Below are positions 24,910 to 33,357 of a stretch of 64,000 nt of DNA, piece after piece (the stretch's first letter is position 1; the number at the start of each line of letters is the position of its first letter). The notes beneath the pieces are model-generated. The model was not told where the DNA came from, searched no databases, and saw nothing but the letters and a program-made list of their open reading frames with translations. The position numbers were made by a program, and so were the translations under genes. Source of the stretch: Deltaproteobacteria bacterium (GTDB taxonomy: Bacteria; Myxococcota_A; UBA9160; UBA4427); the NCBI GenBank assembly GCA_029261835.1, contig JAJDAO010000056.1, forward strand, positions 124,001 to 188,000, read 5' to 3'.

Positions 24910-25776
24910 ATGCCCTGGTCCCTCACTCCGCCCCATCCGAGCAGCTGGCAGGTGCTGTTGAATCTGGCGCTGGCCGAAGACATCGGTCCCGCTGACGTCA
25001 CGAGCCAGCTCACGATCGCATCCGACGCGAACGGGCACGCGCGCATCGAGGCCCGCCAAGCGCTCGTCGCATGCGGGCTCTTCGTGGCGCAGGAGGTCTT
25101 CCGCCGCGTCGATCCGCAAATCGCGATCGAGCCCTGCTGCGCGGAAGCGGACGAGCTGGAGGCGGGCCAGATTCTGATGCGACTCCAGGGGGGACTGCAC
25201 GGCATTCTGGCGGGCGAGCGCACTGCCCTGAACTTCCTCGCGCGACTCTGTGGAATCGCGACGCTGACTCGACGCTATGTTCGCGAGATCGAGGGCACCG
25301 GGAGCCAGATCGTCGACACGCGCAAGACCCTGCCGGGCTGGCGAGTACTAGACAAGTTCGCGGTCCTCGCGGGCGGGGGCACCAATCACCGCTTCGCCCT
25401 GTACGACGGGATCCTCCTGAAAGACAACCACATCGCGGCAGCCGGCGGCGTGAAGGCCGCGGTCGAAATGGCTCTCGCGCGGGCCCCGGCGGGTCTGCGG
25501 GTGCAGGTAGAAGTGGAATCAGCGGCTGAGGCCGAAGCGGCATGTCAGGCGGGCGCAGACTTTCTGCTGATTGACAACCGCACACCCGAGGAGGTGCGCG
25601 ACATCGTGCAACGCTGCGGTGAGCGAGCGCTATTGGAAGTGTCGGGCGGAATCACGCTTGAGAACCTGCGCCAATACGCCCAAAGCGGCGTGGCACGCAT
25701 CGCGATCGGCGCCATCACGCACTCGGCCCCCGCCTGTGACATCGCCCTCGAACTCGACGACCGCGTCGCGTGTTGA
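24910..25776 (+). CDS. nadC: Nicotinate-nucleotide pyrophosphorylase (carboxylating)
   Basis: Quinolinate phosphoribosyltransferase: it joins quinolinate and PRPP to give nicotinate mononucleotide in de novo NAD synthesis. The 288 residues carry the full signature set: LAEDIGPADVTS at the N-terminus, GERTALNFLARLCGIATLT, DTRKTLPGWRVLDKFAVLAG, GGTNHRFALYDGILLKDNHI, VEVESAAEAEAA and EVSGGITLENL. The start is ATG 24910, preceded by TTCAGGAG. It is the first gene of a nadC-birA-coaX operon with overlapping junctions. The quinolinate-forming genes nadA and nadB are not in the window. Confidence 0.96.
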   Translation: MPWSLTPPHPSSWQVLLNLALAEDIGPADVTSQLTIASDANGHARIEARQALVACGLFVAQEVFRRVDPQIAIEPCCAEADELEAGQILMRLQGGLHGILAGERTALNFLARLCGIATLTRRYVREIEGTGSQIVDTRKTLPGWRVLDKFAVLAGGGTNHRFALYDGILLKDNHIAAAGGVKAAVEMALARAPAGLRVQVEVESAAEAEAACQAGADFLLIDNRTPEEVRDIVQRCGERALLEVSGGITLENLRQYAQSGVARIAIGAITHSAPACDIALELDDRVAC

Positions 25777-26795
25777 TGGCCGAGGGAGCTGCACGCGTGC
25801 TCGAGGCGCTGCGATCCGCTGGTGCAGACCGCTGTTCAGGCGAGCAACTCTCGGCCCAACTGGGCGTCTCCCGCGCCCAGATCTGGAAGCATGTCGGCGC
25901 GCTTCGCAGGCGCGGCTACGGCATCGACGGTGAGCCCGGCGGCGGCTACCGACTGACCGCGGTGCCCGACAGACTCTACCCCGAGGAGATTTCGAGGGGA
26001 CTCGAAACGTGCTGGCTGGCCCGCGAGATCCGTTACTTCGACACGATCGATTCCACCAATCGCATCGCGCTCGAGCTGGCGCAGCAGGGGGCTCCGCACG
26101 GTACCGCGGTGCTAGCGGAGGGACAAACAGCGGGGCGCGGACGACTCGGGCGCAGCTTCTACTCCCCTCCCCATCAGAACCTCTATACGACCCTCTTGCT
26201 GCGTCCGACTCTGAGTACCGCTGACGCACCGACCCTGATACTCGCGGCGGGAGTCGCAGTCGCCGAGGCCATCGTTGCCACCTTGGGGACAGACGACGCA
26301 GTCGAGATCAAGTGGCCTAACGACGTGCTGCTCGGAGGTCTCAAGACTTCAGGCATCCTGATGGAGATGAGTGCCGAGGCGACTCGTGTGGGATTCGCCG
26401 TGCTGGGCATCGGCGTGAATCTCAACGCCGAACGAGAGGCCTTCCCGGACGAGTTCAGGCACCTCGCCACTAGCCTTCGCTCTCACTCCGGTCGACGGAT
26501 CGACCGTGTCGCCTTCACGCGCCGACTGTACTGTATCCTGGAGGAGGCGCTGGACGAGCACGCGCGTGCTGGCTTCGCGGCCTTGCGAGCGCGCTTCGAC
26601 GCCCGCTTCCGCATGGCGGGAAGAGTCGTGAGAGTACTGGAGATGGGTGGGCGGGAGCTCACCGGCACTGCACGCGGCATCGCGTCAGATGGAGCGCTTG
26701 AAGTCGAGCGACCCACGGGAGACATCACGCGAGTCATCGCGGGCGACGTAACTCTGGCCGACAACCGACCGCGGGAGGTGAAACCTGCGCCGTGA
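25776..26795 (+). CDS. birA: Biotin-[acetyl-CoA-carboxylase] ligase with N-terminal HTH (BirA)
   Basis: Activates biotin to biotinyl-5'-AMP and attaches it to carboxylase BCCP domains. In this two-domain form it can also repress biotin genes. Residues about 1-65 are a winged helix (SGEQLSAQLGVSRAQIWKHV, then RRRGYGIDGEPGGGYRL). The ligase domain has FDTIDSTN, the GRGRLGR biotinyl-AMP loop in EGQTAGRGRLGR, and KWPNDVLLGGLKTSGIL. A C-terminal SH3-like domain is present. The start is ATG 25776, sharing its A with the nadC stop (TGATG); GTG 25770 is an alternative. Confidence 0.95.
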   Translation: MAEGAARVLEALRSAGADRCSGEQLSAQLGVSRAQIWKHVGALRRRGYGIDGEPGGGYRLTAVPDRLYPEEISRGLETCWLAREIRYFDTIDSTNRIALELAQQGAPHGTAVLAEGQTAGRGRLGRSFYSPPHQNLYTTLLLRPTLSTADAPTLILAAGVAVAEAIVATLGTDDAVEIKWPNDVLLGGLKTSGILMEMSAEATRVGFAVLGIGVNLNAEREAFPDEFRHLATSLRSHSGRRIDRVAFTRRLYCILEEALDEHARAGFAALRARFDARFRMAGRVVRVLEMGGRELTGTARGIASDGALEVERPTGDITRVIAGDVTLADNRPREVKPAP

Positions 26796-27580
26796 ACGAA
26801 CCCATACTCCTTGTCATCGATATCGGCAACTCAAACGTCTCCCTGGGCATCTTCGACTACTCCGGGGACAGAGGGACACTCACGCACCACTGGCGACTCA
26901 GCACGCACCGCGAACAGACCTCTGACGAACTCGCCATCGTAATTCGGGCGCTCTTTGAGCACGAGAAGCGCGGCGTCGGGGAGATCACGGATGTGATCCT
27001 TTCCAGCGTGGTACCGCCGATCGTGCCCATCTGGGAGCGAGTCTCCAGCAAGCTCTTCGACCGACCCACGCACGTCGTGGGCCCCGGCATGCGAACAGGC
27101 ATGCCGGTCCGATACGAGAATCCGCACGAGGTGGGGGCAGACCGGATCGTCAACGCAGTGGCAGCTTTCGAGACATACGGTGGCCCGATCATCGCCGTGG
27201 ACTTCGGAACAGCAACGACGTTCGACTGCATCTCGCGCGAAGGCGAGTACCTGGGCGGCGTGATTTGTCCCGGCATCCACATCTCGATGGAGGCGCTCTT
27301 CGAGCATGCTTCGAAACTCCATAGAGTGGAATTCGCCCGACCGAAGAGCGTCATCGGCAAGACGACCACCGGTGCCCTGCAATCCGGCTTGCTGTATGGC
27401 TACGCCGGACTGGTCGATTCCATGGTCGAGCGCATACGCCCGGAACTCGGCTCGGATGCGCGGGTCATTGCGACGGGCGGACTCGCTCGGCAAATCGCCG
27501 GTGAGAGCACTGCGATCGAAGAGGTCGTACCCTTCCTTACGCTGGAGGGTCTCCGAATCCTATTCGAAAAGAACCGCTGA
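26792..27580 (+). CDS. coaX: Type III pantothenate kinase
   Basis: Phosphorylates pantothenate, the first step of coenzyme A synthesis. CoaX enzymes are not inhibited by CoA. The 262 residues have the ASKHA P-loop-like N-terminus LLVIDIGNSNVSLGIF, PHEVGADRIVNAVAAF, the catalytic region IIAVDFGTATTFDCISREGE, YLGGVICPGIHIS, GKTTTGALQSGLLYGYAGLV and VIATGGLA. The start is GTG 26792, overlapping the birA stop as GTGA. The BirA-CoaX pairing is common, and CoaD at the left edge belongs to the same pathway. Confidence 0.96.
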   Translation: MNEPILLVIDIGNSNVSLGIFDYSGDRGTLTHHWRLSTHREQTSDELAIVIRALFEHEKRGVGEITDVILSSVVPPIVPIWERVSSKLFDRPTHVVGPGMRTGMPVRYENPHEVGADRIVNAVAAFETYGGPIIAVDFGTATTFDCISREGEYLGGVICPGIHISMEALFEHASKLHRVEFARPKSVIGKTTTGALQSGLLYGYAGLVDSMVERIRPELGSDARVIATGGLARQIAGESTAIEEVVPFLTLEGLRILFEKNR

Positions 27581-27672
27581 ACGCCTGAAGAGGCCGTCAG
27601 GGCAGCCGCAGAAGGGCTGCACATCTGCGCACCCCGAGACGCATCCACCTGAAATCACGGATAGAATCGCGA

Positions 27673-27700
27673 TAAAGTTTCCCTACGGTCCGACCGATCA
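27673..27700 (+). promoter_or_regulatory. Sigma-28 (FliA)-type promoter before the GTPase operon
   Basis: TAAAGTTT (27673-27680) is an exact match to the sigma-28 -35 element. After 12 nt (optimum 11), ACCGATCA (27693-27700) matches 6 of 8 positions of GCCGATAA. The predicted start near 27708 is 66 nt before the first gene. A FliA-family sigma factor is encoded 6 kb upstream. Confidence 0.5.
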
Positions 27701-27773
27701 CCAGCCTGGGGCGCAATCTCGAATGGGGCTCGCTCCACCCACTCGATACCTACACGGCGGGAGCACGCGAAGC

Positions 27774-28850
27774 GTGGTGGATCAGGCCAGCCATAAGTCC
27801 AAGATCCGGCTCACGCTCTCGCCGCAGGCCGAGAAGTATGCGCGGCGCGACGCGCCGGTAAACGTACGACGCATGGCAGCGCGTGGCGCCCTGCCCCTCG
27901 AGCCGCTGGACCTGGCAACCGTTCTCTTCGCCCTGGCCCACGATCCCGATGCCGAGGTCAAAGCGACCGCACGTTCCAGTCTGGACAACCTTCCCGACAA
28001 CATCCTCGACAGGGTATTGAGCGGCCCGGCCAACCCCGCTCTGCTGTCCTACTTCGCACGCGTGCACCGGGACAGCGACCTTCGTTGCGAGGCCATCGCC
28101 CTGAACACCGCGGCCGACGATGCCACCATCGCGTTTCTCGCCAGCTTGCCCCTGCGGCGAGTCGTAGATGCCATCAGCAACAACCAGGAGCGTATGCTGC
28201 GCTGTGACGATATCGTCGAAGCGCTGGGCGAGAATCCGCTCACCGGCCGCGCCGTGATAGAGCGTATTCTCGAGTTCCTCGGCATCGGTGAGGAGGACGA
28301 GCCGGATGACGTGCCGGACGTTGAGGATCTGTCCGAGGAGGCCGCCCAGAAAGCCTTGATGTCGATACTCGGCGAAGAGATGCACTCCGTCACCAGGCTG
28401 CTCGCCTCGGAAGCGGACGTCGAAGACGAGGCGCTCCAGGGCAATCTCTTCGCCACCATCCAGAACATGACCGTGATGCAGAAGATCAAGCTGGCTCGCG
28501 TCGGCGGCAAGGAGGCTCGAACGCTGCTGATCAAGGACCGAAACAAGATCGTCGCCACGTCTGTGCTCGCGAGTCCGAAGATCACGGAGACCGAGATACT
28601 GACGATCGCGCAATCCCGAGGTGTCGGAGATGAGATCCTGCGCCTGGTTGCATCCAACAAGGACTGGACGAGGAATTACGCGATCAAGCTAGCTCTGACG
28701 ACCAATCCCAAGACACCGCAGCCCCAAGCGATCAAGTTCCTGAACTACCTTCAGGACCGAGATCTCAAGACACTGATGAAGAGCAAAGATGTCCCGTCCG
28801 TGATTTCCACTCACGCGCGCCGGATCCTAACCAAGAAAGGCAAAGTCTGA
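27774..28850 (+). CDS. Alpha-helical (HEAT-like) repeat protein, unknown function
   Basis: A 358-residue soluble, helix-rich protein. The N-terminal 200 residues have HEAT-like helical pairs (APVNVRRMAARGALPLEPLD, then VLFALAHDPDAEVKATARSS). An acidic spacer near residue 190 (EEDEPDDVPDVEDL) separates these from a second helical part (NMTVMQKIKLARVGGKEART, then LLIKDRNKIVATSVLASPKI). I recognise the pattern from uncharacterised deltaproteobacterial proteins but know no function. The start is GTG 27774 with GGGAG about 10 nt upstream; an in-frame ATG at 27723 lacks a Shine-Dalgarno. It shares TGATG with the next gene, the MglA-like GTPase, and may be its scaffold or effector. Confidence 0.75.
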   Translation: MVDQASHKSKIRLTLSPQAEKYARRDAPVNVRRMAARGALPLEPLDLATVLFALAHDPDAEVKATARSSLDNLPDNILDRVLSGPANPALLSYFARVHRDSDLRCEAIALNTAADDATIAFLASLPLRRVVDAISNNQERMLRCDDIVEALGENPLTGRAVIERILEFLGIGEEDEPDDVPDVEDLSEEAAQKALMSILGEEMHSVTRLLASEADVEDEALQGNLFATIQNMTVMQKIKLARVGGKEARTLLIKDRNKIVATSVLASPKITETEILTIAQSRGVGDEILRLVASNKDWTRNYAIKLALTTNPKTPQPQAIKFLNYLQDRDLKTLMKSKDVPSVISTHARRILTKKGKV

Positions 28851-29884
28851 TGGCGCAGGCCGACGACAACAGCGAGCTGACCGCCCGAATCCTCTACTGG
28901 GGGGTCGCGGGATCGGGGAAGACGACCAGCCTTCAGACCATTCATGCCAAGCTGAAGCCGAACAGGCGAGGCGAACTCGAGCGAACGCCCACCCGCCTGG
29001 ATCCGACCGTCAGCTACGAAGAACTCGCCATCGAGCTCGGCTCTCTGCACGGAGTGCGCACTCAGCTTCGCATTGTCGCCGTGCCCGGATCCGGCGAACA
29101 GGCCCACACTCGCAAACAACTGCTGGATCGTGTCGATGGTGTGGTGCTGGTACTGGACGCTCAGCGTGACCGTCTGGACGACAATCTCGCATCCCTAATC
29201 GAGCTGCGTCAGGGTCTCGAAGCCTACGGCCGCACCCTATCGGCGGTCCCGGTCGTTGCGCAGTACAACAAACGCGACCTCAGTGACCCGTTCGCGGTCG
29301 AGGATATGCACCGCAGGCTCGCACTCCCGAATGCGGCCGTCTTCGAGACGATTGCCACCGAAGGCACAGGAATACTGCAGTGTCTGACCACGATCTCGAA
29401 GCAGGTGGTTCGCGCCATACGCAACCGACACCTCGAGCCGGAGCCGATCGCCCCCGTCGTCTCTCGTCCTGTGCCGGACTCTCCGAGCCTCACGGCCCCG
29501 ATCTCCGACCTGCCTCCGCAGGTTCCCGAGGAGGCCCGTCCAATCGAGCTCCCGACACCGCTGGACCCCTGCGAGTTGACGACGACCGACTTGATGGAGA
29601 CCGCCATTCTCGCCGAGGGCGAGTGCGACAATGCGGAGGCCGAGACGGTTCTCGAAGCTCAGGCGATGCTGGACCGCCCCTGGTCCACCGTCGAGGCCGA
29701 GATCAAAGCGACGCCGGGTGCGCGCATCGGCGCCGATCTGAAGATCGTATCGGTCGGGGCTGCTGATCGATCCGGCGAGCGCGCTGTCAGACTTCCGCTG
29801 GTTCTCGGCAACGACCAGGGAGAGACCGTCACCCTTGCTTTGACGATCCAACTCGACCCACTGTTGGATGACGAGCCCACGTGA
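28850..29884 (+). CDS. MglA-like small Ras-superfamily GTPase with C-terminal extension
   Basis: A 344-residue protein whose first 185 residues follow MglA, the polarity/motility GTPase of myxobacteria. The P-loop is GVAGSGKT (residues 18-25), then IHAKLKPNRRGEL and a switch-I DPT. Switch II reads VPGSGE, RVDGVVLVLDAQRDRLDDNL and VVAQYNKRDL (G4 NKRD, 140-143) come next, and ATEGTGI is G5-like. Known MglA has PGQ in switch II; here Gln is replaced by Ser-Gly-Glu. Residues 190-344 are an extra tail, Pro-rich and then acidic with a folded-looking end. The ATG 28850 overlaps the previous stop, and the next gene's GTG overlaps its own stop. Confidence 0.83.
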   Translation: MAQADDNSELTARILYWGVAGSGKTTSLQTIHAKLKPNRRGELERTPTRLDPTVSYEELAIELGSLHGVRTQLRIVAVPGSGEQAHTRKQLLDRVDGVVLVLDAQRDRLDDNLASLIELRQGLEAYGRTLSAVPVVAQYNKRDLSDPFAVEDMHRRLALPNAAVFETIATEGTGILQCLTTISKQVVRAIRNRHLEPEPIAPVVSRPVPDSPSLTAPISDLPPQVPEEARPIELPTPLDPCELTTTDLMETAILAEGECDNAEAETVLEAQAMLDRPWSTVEAEIKATPGARIGADLKIVSVGAADRSGERAVRLPLVLGNDQGETVTLALTIQLDPLLDDEPT

Positions 29885-32178
29885 GCCGCAAACGCATCGG
29901 CATCTATGGGACCCATGAGGAATCCCTCCGCTTGGCGCGACTGCTCGCGAACAATGCCGATGTCGATGTGGTCTCCTTCTTTGATCCCGACAGGGACGGT
30001 GCCCTTGCGCGAGCCCGTGGGCTCGGCGCCGACTTCGCCAACGAGATCGCCTCACGACTCGAAGACGACATCGCGGTGTTCGCCGAACAGCCGGATCTGC
30101 ATGTCGTGGTTGATGATGGTCAACTCGAGAGCTTTCGCAGCCGTTGCCCATCCTCCAGCGGCAGCGGTATCCAGATCGTCTCTCCCCTGACCGCCAGGCT
30201 CCTCTGGGGCTACGGAGTGACGCCGCGAGATCGCAAGGCCGAGCTACTGCAAGCACTGAACGAAGTCGTCGAGTCCGTCGAGCTCACGATCGACTCCGAC
30301 GAGCTGTTCACGCGTATGCTCGAGATCGCGGTCGGTGTGACGGGTGCCGAAGGAGGCTCCCTGATGCTGCTGGATCCGCAGAGTCGAGAGCTGCGTGTGC
30401 AGGTGGCCATCGGGGTCGAGCCGGAGCTCTGGGGCAAGATCCGCGTACCACTCGGTGACGGCATCGCGGGCCAAGTGGCCGCCACGGCGCACTCGCTGCG
30501 CCTGCAGGGAAAGGCGGATCGCCGACGCTTTCACATCCTGCGCGAACGGCTGGACGTCGAGTCGGCGCTCTGCGTTCCTCTCGTCCAGGATGGCAGGGTA
30601 CTCGGTGTTCTCAACCTTCATCATACCACCCGTGCCGGCACCTTTTCGGATGACGATCTCGAGTTCATGGAACAACTGGCCGCGCTCGACGCTCAGATCA
30701 TCCACCGTGCCAAGGAACACGAGACGCTGAAGAGTCAAGCGGCACGTTATGAGGCCGTTCAAGAAATACAGACTCTGATATCGAGTCCGATGCCTCTCGG
30801 CGATCGCCTGCGGGATATCTGCAAGCGCGTGGCCAGCCGCATGGGCAATGGCATCGCGAATATCTATCTGTGCGATCCCGAGCGACCCAGCCAAGAACTC
30901 CTGCTCACGGCGACGTCGCTTGCCGGCGGCGGTTTCGGAGGGGAATACCGCATCATCGCCGGACAAGGTGTCGATGGCCGCGTCGCGCTCGAGCGACGCC
31001 CCACGTTCCTGCGTGGCGATCACGACGAGCTCGCCTATGCCGCCCTCCCTCTTCTGGCAGGGAAGGAGTTGGTGGGCGTACTCGCCAGTCAGGCCGGCAG
31101 CTCTCCGCCGCGCGGCCGAGCGCCCGAGGAGGGTCTGTTGGAGATCGCGGCGGCCGTTGCCGAGGGGGTTGCCCGAACCCGGCGCGAGGAACACATCGAA
31201 GCTCGTGCCACACGGATGAGCGCCATCAATGAGACCGGTGTTCGCATGCTCTCCGCCACAGACGTGTCGGAAGTCGCCCGCATGGCCACGTCTTCGTTGG
31301 CCATGATCCTCGAAGCAGATCACTCGATTCTGCGACTGCAGGACCCGGACACCAAGCGATACTGCATATCATCGTACTTCGGCTCTGCCGACGGGCCACT
31401 CGAGCAGCGGCTGTTCCGGCTGGACAAGAAGACTTGCGTAGAGGCCATCAAGCGTCGGACCGCTTTCCTCGCGCGTGACCTCGAGAGCCACGCGACTCTG
31501 TCGGAGGTGGCCGACGACTTCCGATCTCTGATTTCCGCTCCGCTCAAGCGCGAGGGACAGGTAATCGGCACGCTCTCGATCTACGACAAGGTGGCAATCG
31601 ACCGCTTCTTCCCCGGGCGCTTCACGGACGAAGACCTGCATGTCTTCGCCAAGTTCGTCTCCTATGTCGAGCGGGCCATCGCCAACGCCCGGGTTCACGC
31701 CGCCCTGAGTCGCCACAGCAACTTCGACGCGGAGAGCGGGCTTCCCAACGCCGGCTATCTTGCGGCTCGCATTCGTGAAGAGATCGTCCGCTCGGCCGGG
31801 CGTGACGATGCGCTGGCACTGGCAGTCTGCTCGATCGAGAACTGGGAAGAACTCGTGAGCCGTGCCGGCCCCGCCCGTGCGCACCGCGTAATGCTCGCGA
31901 CGGCCCAGGCCCTGCGCGAGGAGCTGCGCGATTTCGATGTGCTCGGACGCTTGACGGAGAACCAGTTCACGGTGCTCCTGCCCGATCCGGGGGCCAATGC
32001 GGGCGAGCGGGTGTTCGCCCTGGCCCGCGCGGTAGCCGACAGGGTTTCCAGAGACGACTCCCTCAACGACCCCGTTCGCGTCGCACTCGCATTCGGCCAT
32101 GCGGTCCACCCGGCCGACGGCGAGGATCAGGAATCGCTACAGGCACGCGCTGCCGAGCCCCGCATCCGCATGGTCTGA
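29881..32178 (+). CDS. Rossmann-like/triple GAF protein with degenerate GGDEF domain
   Basis: A 765-residue cytoplasmic signalling protein. The N-terminus (1-125) looks like a Rossmann NAD(P)-binding fold (KRIGIYGTHEESLRLARLLA, then VDVVSFFDPDRDGALARA). Three GAF domains follow at about 140-285 (GAEGGSLMLLDPQSREL, VPLGDGIAGQVAA), 300-430 and 455-610. The last 140 residues align with a diguanylate cyclase, but GGDEF is replaced by TENQF (GRLTENQFTVLLP). It therefore probably cannot make cyclic-di-GMP and may act as a binding or partner domain. The start is GTG 29881, coupled by overlap (GTGA) to the GTPase gene. Confidence 0.88.
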   Translation: MSRKRIGIYGTHEESLRLARLLANNADVDVVSFFDPDRDGALARARGLGADFANEIASRLEDDIAVFAEQPDLHVVVDDGQLESFRSRCPSSSGSGIQIVSPLTARLLWGYGVTPRDRKAELLQALNEVVESVELTIDSDELFTRMLEIAVGVTGAEGGSLMLLDPQSRELRVQVAIGVEPELWGKIRVPLGDGIAGQVAATAHSLRLQGKADRRRFHILRERLDVESALCVPLVQDGRVLGVLNLHHTTRAGTFSDDDLEFMEQLAALDAQIIHRAKEHETLKSQAARYEAVQEIQTLISSPMPLGDRLRDICKRVASRMGNGIANIYLCDPERPSQELLLTATSLAGGGFGGEYRIIAGQGVDGRVALERRPTFLRGDHDELAYAALPLLAGKELVGVLASQAGSSPPRGRAPEEGLLEIAAAVAEGVARTRREEHIEARATRMSAINETGVRMLSATDVSEVARMATSSLAMILEADHSILRLQDPDTKRYCISSYFGSADGPLEQRLFRLDKKTCVEAIKRRTAFLARDLESHATLSEVADDFRSLISAPLKREGQVIGTLSIYDKVAIDRFFPGRFTDEDLHVFAKFVSYVERAIANARVHAALSRHSNFDAESGLPNAGYLAARIREEIVRSAGRDDALALAVCSIENWEELVSRAGPARAHRVMLATAQALREELRDFDVLGRLTENQFTVLLPDPGANAGERVFALARAVADRVSRDDSLNDPVRVALAFGHAVHPADGEDQESLQARAAEPRIRMV

Positions 32179-32193
32179 CGAGCCTCGCGTGCG

Positions 32194-32221
32194 GCGGCCC
32201 GAGGACGGCTCAAGGGGCCGC
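32194..32221. terminator. Possible bidirectional hairpin between convergent genes
   Basis: GCGGCCC (32194-32200) pairs perfectly with GGGCCGC (32215-32221) across a 14-nt loop, in the 31-nt gap where the GAF protein gene and ald converge. There is no T-run on either side, so termination is only suggested. Confidence 0.3.
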
Positions 32222-33331
32222 TGAAAGCAGCTCGTCGAGCGACTTGCCGCGGATGTTCAGTGACTCCGCCACCCCCTGACAAACGACCTCGCCGCGCCAG
32301 ATATTGGCGCCGCGTGCCAGCGCCGCGTCTCGGCGCAGCGCCTCGTCGACGCCCAGCTCGGCGAGCTTCGTCAGGTACGGCAACGTCGTGTTGGTCAGCG
32401 CGAAAGTCGATGTGCGCGGAACGGCCCCAGGCATATTGGCGACACCGTAGTGCACGACGCCATGACGCACATACGTCGGATCCGAGTGGGTCGTAGGCCG
32501 AATCGTCTCTATGCAGCCTCCCTGATCCACCGCCACGTCAACGACGACCGAGCCCTCCTGCATTCGCTCGATCATCGACTCGTCAACCAGGATCGGAGCC
32601 CTCCGACCGTGGCTATAGACAGCCCCGATCACGAGATCGCTGCTCACCACGGAGCGTTCAATATTCGCGTGATTGGAGAAGAGAGTGTTGAGCTCGCCGC
32701 GAAAGAGATCATAGACATAGGTGAGACGTTTGAGGTCGAGATCGAGTACGTCGACCTCGGCGCCCAGAGCGTGCGCCACGCGCAGTGCATTGATCCCCAC
32801 CGTACCGGCCCCCAGGATGGTCACGCGCCCACGCTTCACGCCGGGCACGCCACCAAGCAGGAGTCCTCGACCGCCCTGGTCCTTCTGCAACAGATTCGCT
32901 CCGATCTGCACAGCGAGACGGCCAGCGACCTCGCTCATCGGAGCCAACACGGGACAGGCCCCGTCGGGCTGCTGAATCGTCTCGTAGGCGATGGCGCAGA
33001 TGTCTGCACGAATGAGTCTGCGAGCCAGCTCCGGAGCTGCAGCCAGGTGAAGGTAGGTGAAGAGCGCCTGTCCGGACTGCAGCAGGTCCACCTCGCTGGG
33101 ACTGGGCTCCTTGACCTTGACCACCAGCTCTGCCCCGCGCCATGCCTGCTCCCTCGAGACCAGATGCGCACCGGCGTCCGCATAGGCCTCGTCCGAGAAG
33201 CCACTGCCACCGCCGGCACCCGCCTCGACCAGCACCTCGTGGCCAGCCCCGACGAGCAGCGCCGCACCATCGGGCACCAGCCCGACACGGTACTCGCGGT
33301 CTTTCGTCTCCTTGGGAACTCCTACTCGCAT
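32210..33331 (-). CDS. ald: Alanine dehydrogenase
   Basis: Interconverts L-alanine and pyruvate plus ammonia with NAD. At 373 residues it has the usual length. It opens MRVGVPKETKDREYRVGLVP, with the family KETKxxExRV start. It continues with VKVKEPSPSEV, LFTYLHLAAAPELARRL, AYETIQ, PMSEVAGRLAVQIGA, the NAD-binding GVPGVKRGRVTILGAGTVGI and DVAVDQGGCIET. VVHYGVANMPGAVPRTSTFA is the alanine dehydrogenase signature and separates it from transhydrogenase alpha subunits. The start is ATG 33331; the frame extends upstream only as the shadow of sat. It lies 26 nt after sat on the same strand. Confidence 0.96.
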   Translation of the reverse strand: MRVGVPKETKDREYRVGLVPDGAALLVGAGHEVLVEAGAGGGSGFSDEAYADAGAHLVSREQAWRGAELVVKVKEPSPSEVDLLQSGQALFTYLHLAAAPELARRLIRADICAIAYETIQQPDGACPVLAPMSEVAGRLAVQIGANLLQKDQGGRGLLLGGVPGVKRGRVTILGAGTVGINALRVAHALGAEVDVLDLDLKRLTYVYDLFRGELNTLFSNHANIERSVVSSDLVIGAVYSHGRRAPILVDESMIERMQEGSVVVDVAVDQGGCIETIRPTTHSDPTYVRHGVVHYGVANMPGAVPRTSTFALTNTTLPYLTKLAELGVDEALRRDAALARGANIWRGEVVCQGVAESLNIRGKSLDELLSAAP

Positions 33332-33357
33332 GGCCGCCCTCCCCAGCCGACGAAGTT

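Noticed and set aside
27750..28613. 287-codon open frame antisense to the helical-repeat gene
   Set aside because: Composition and lack of motifs mark it as a shadow of the real operon gene.
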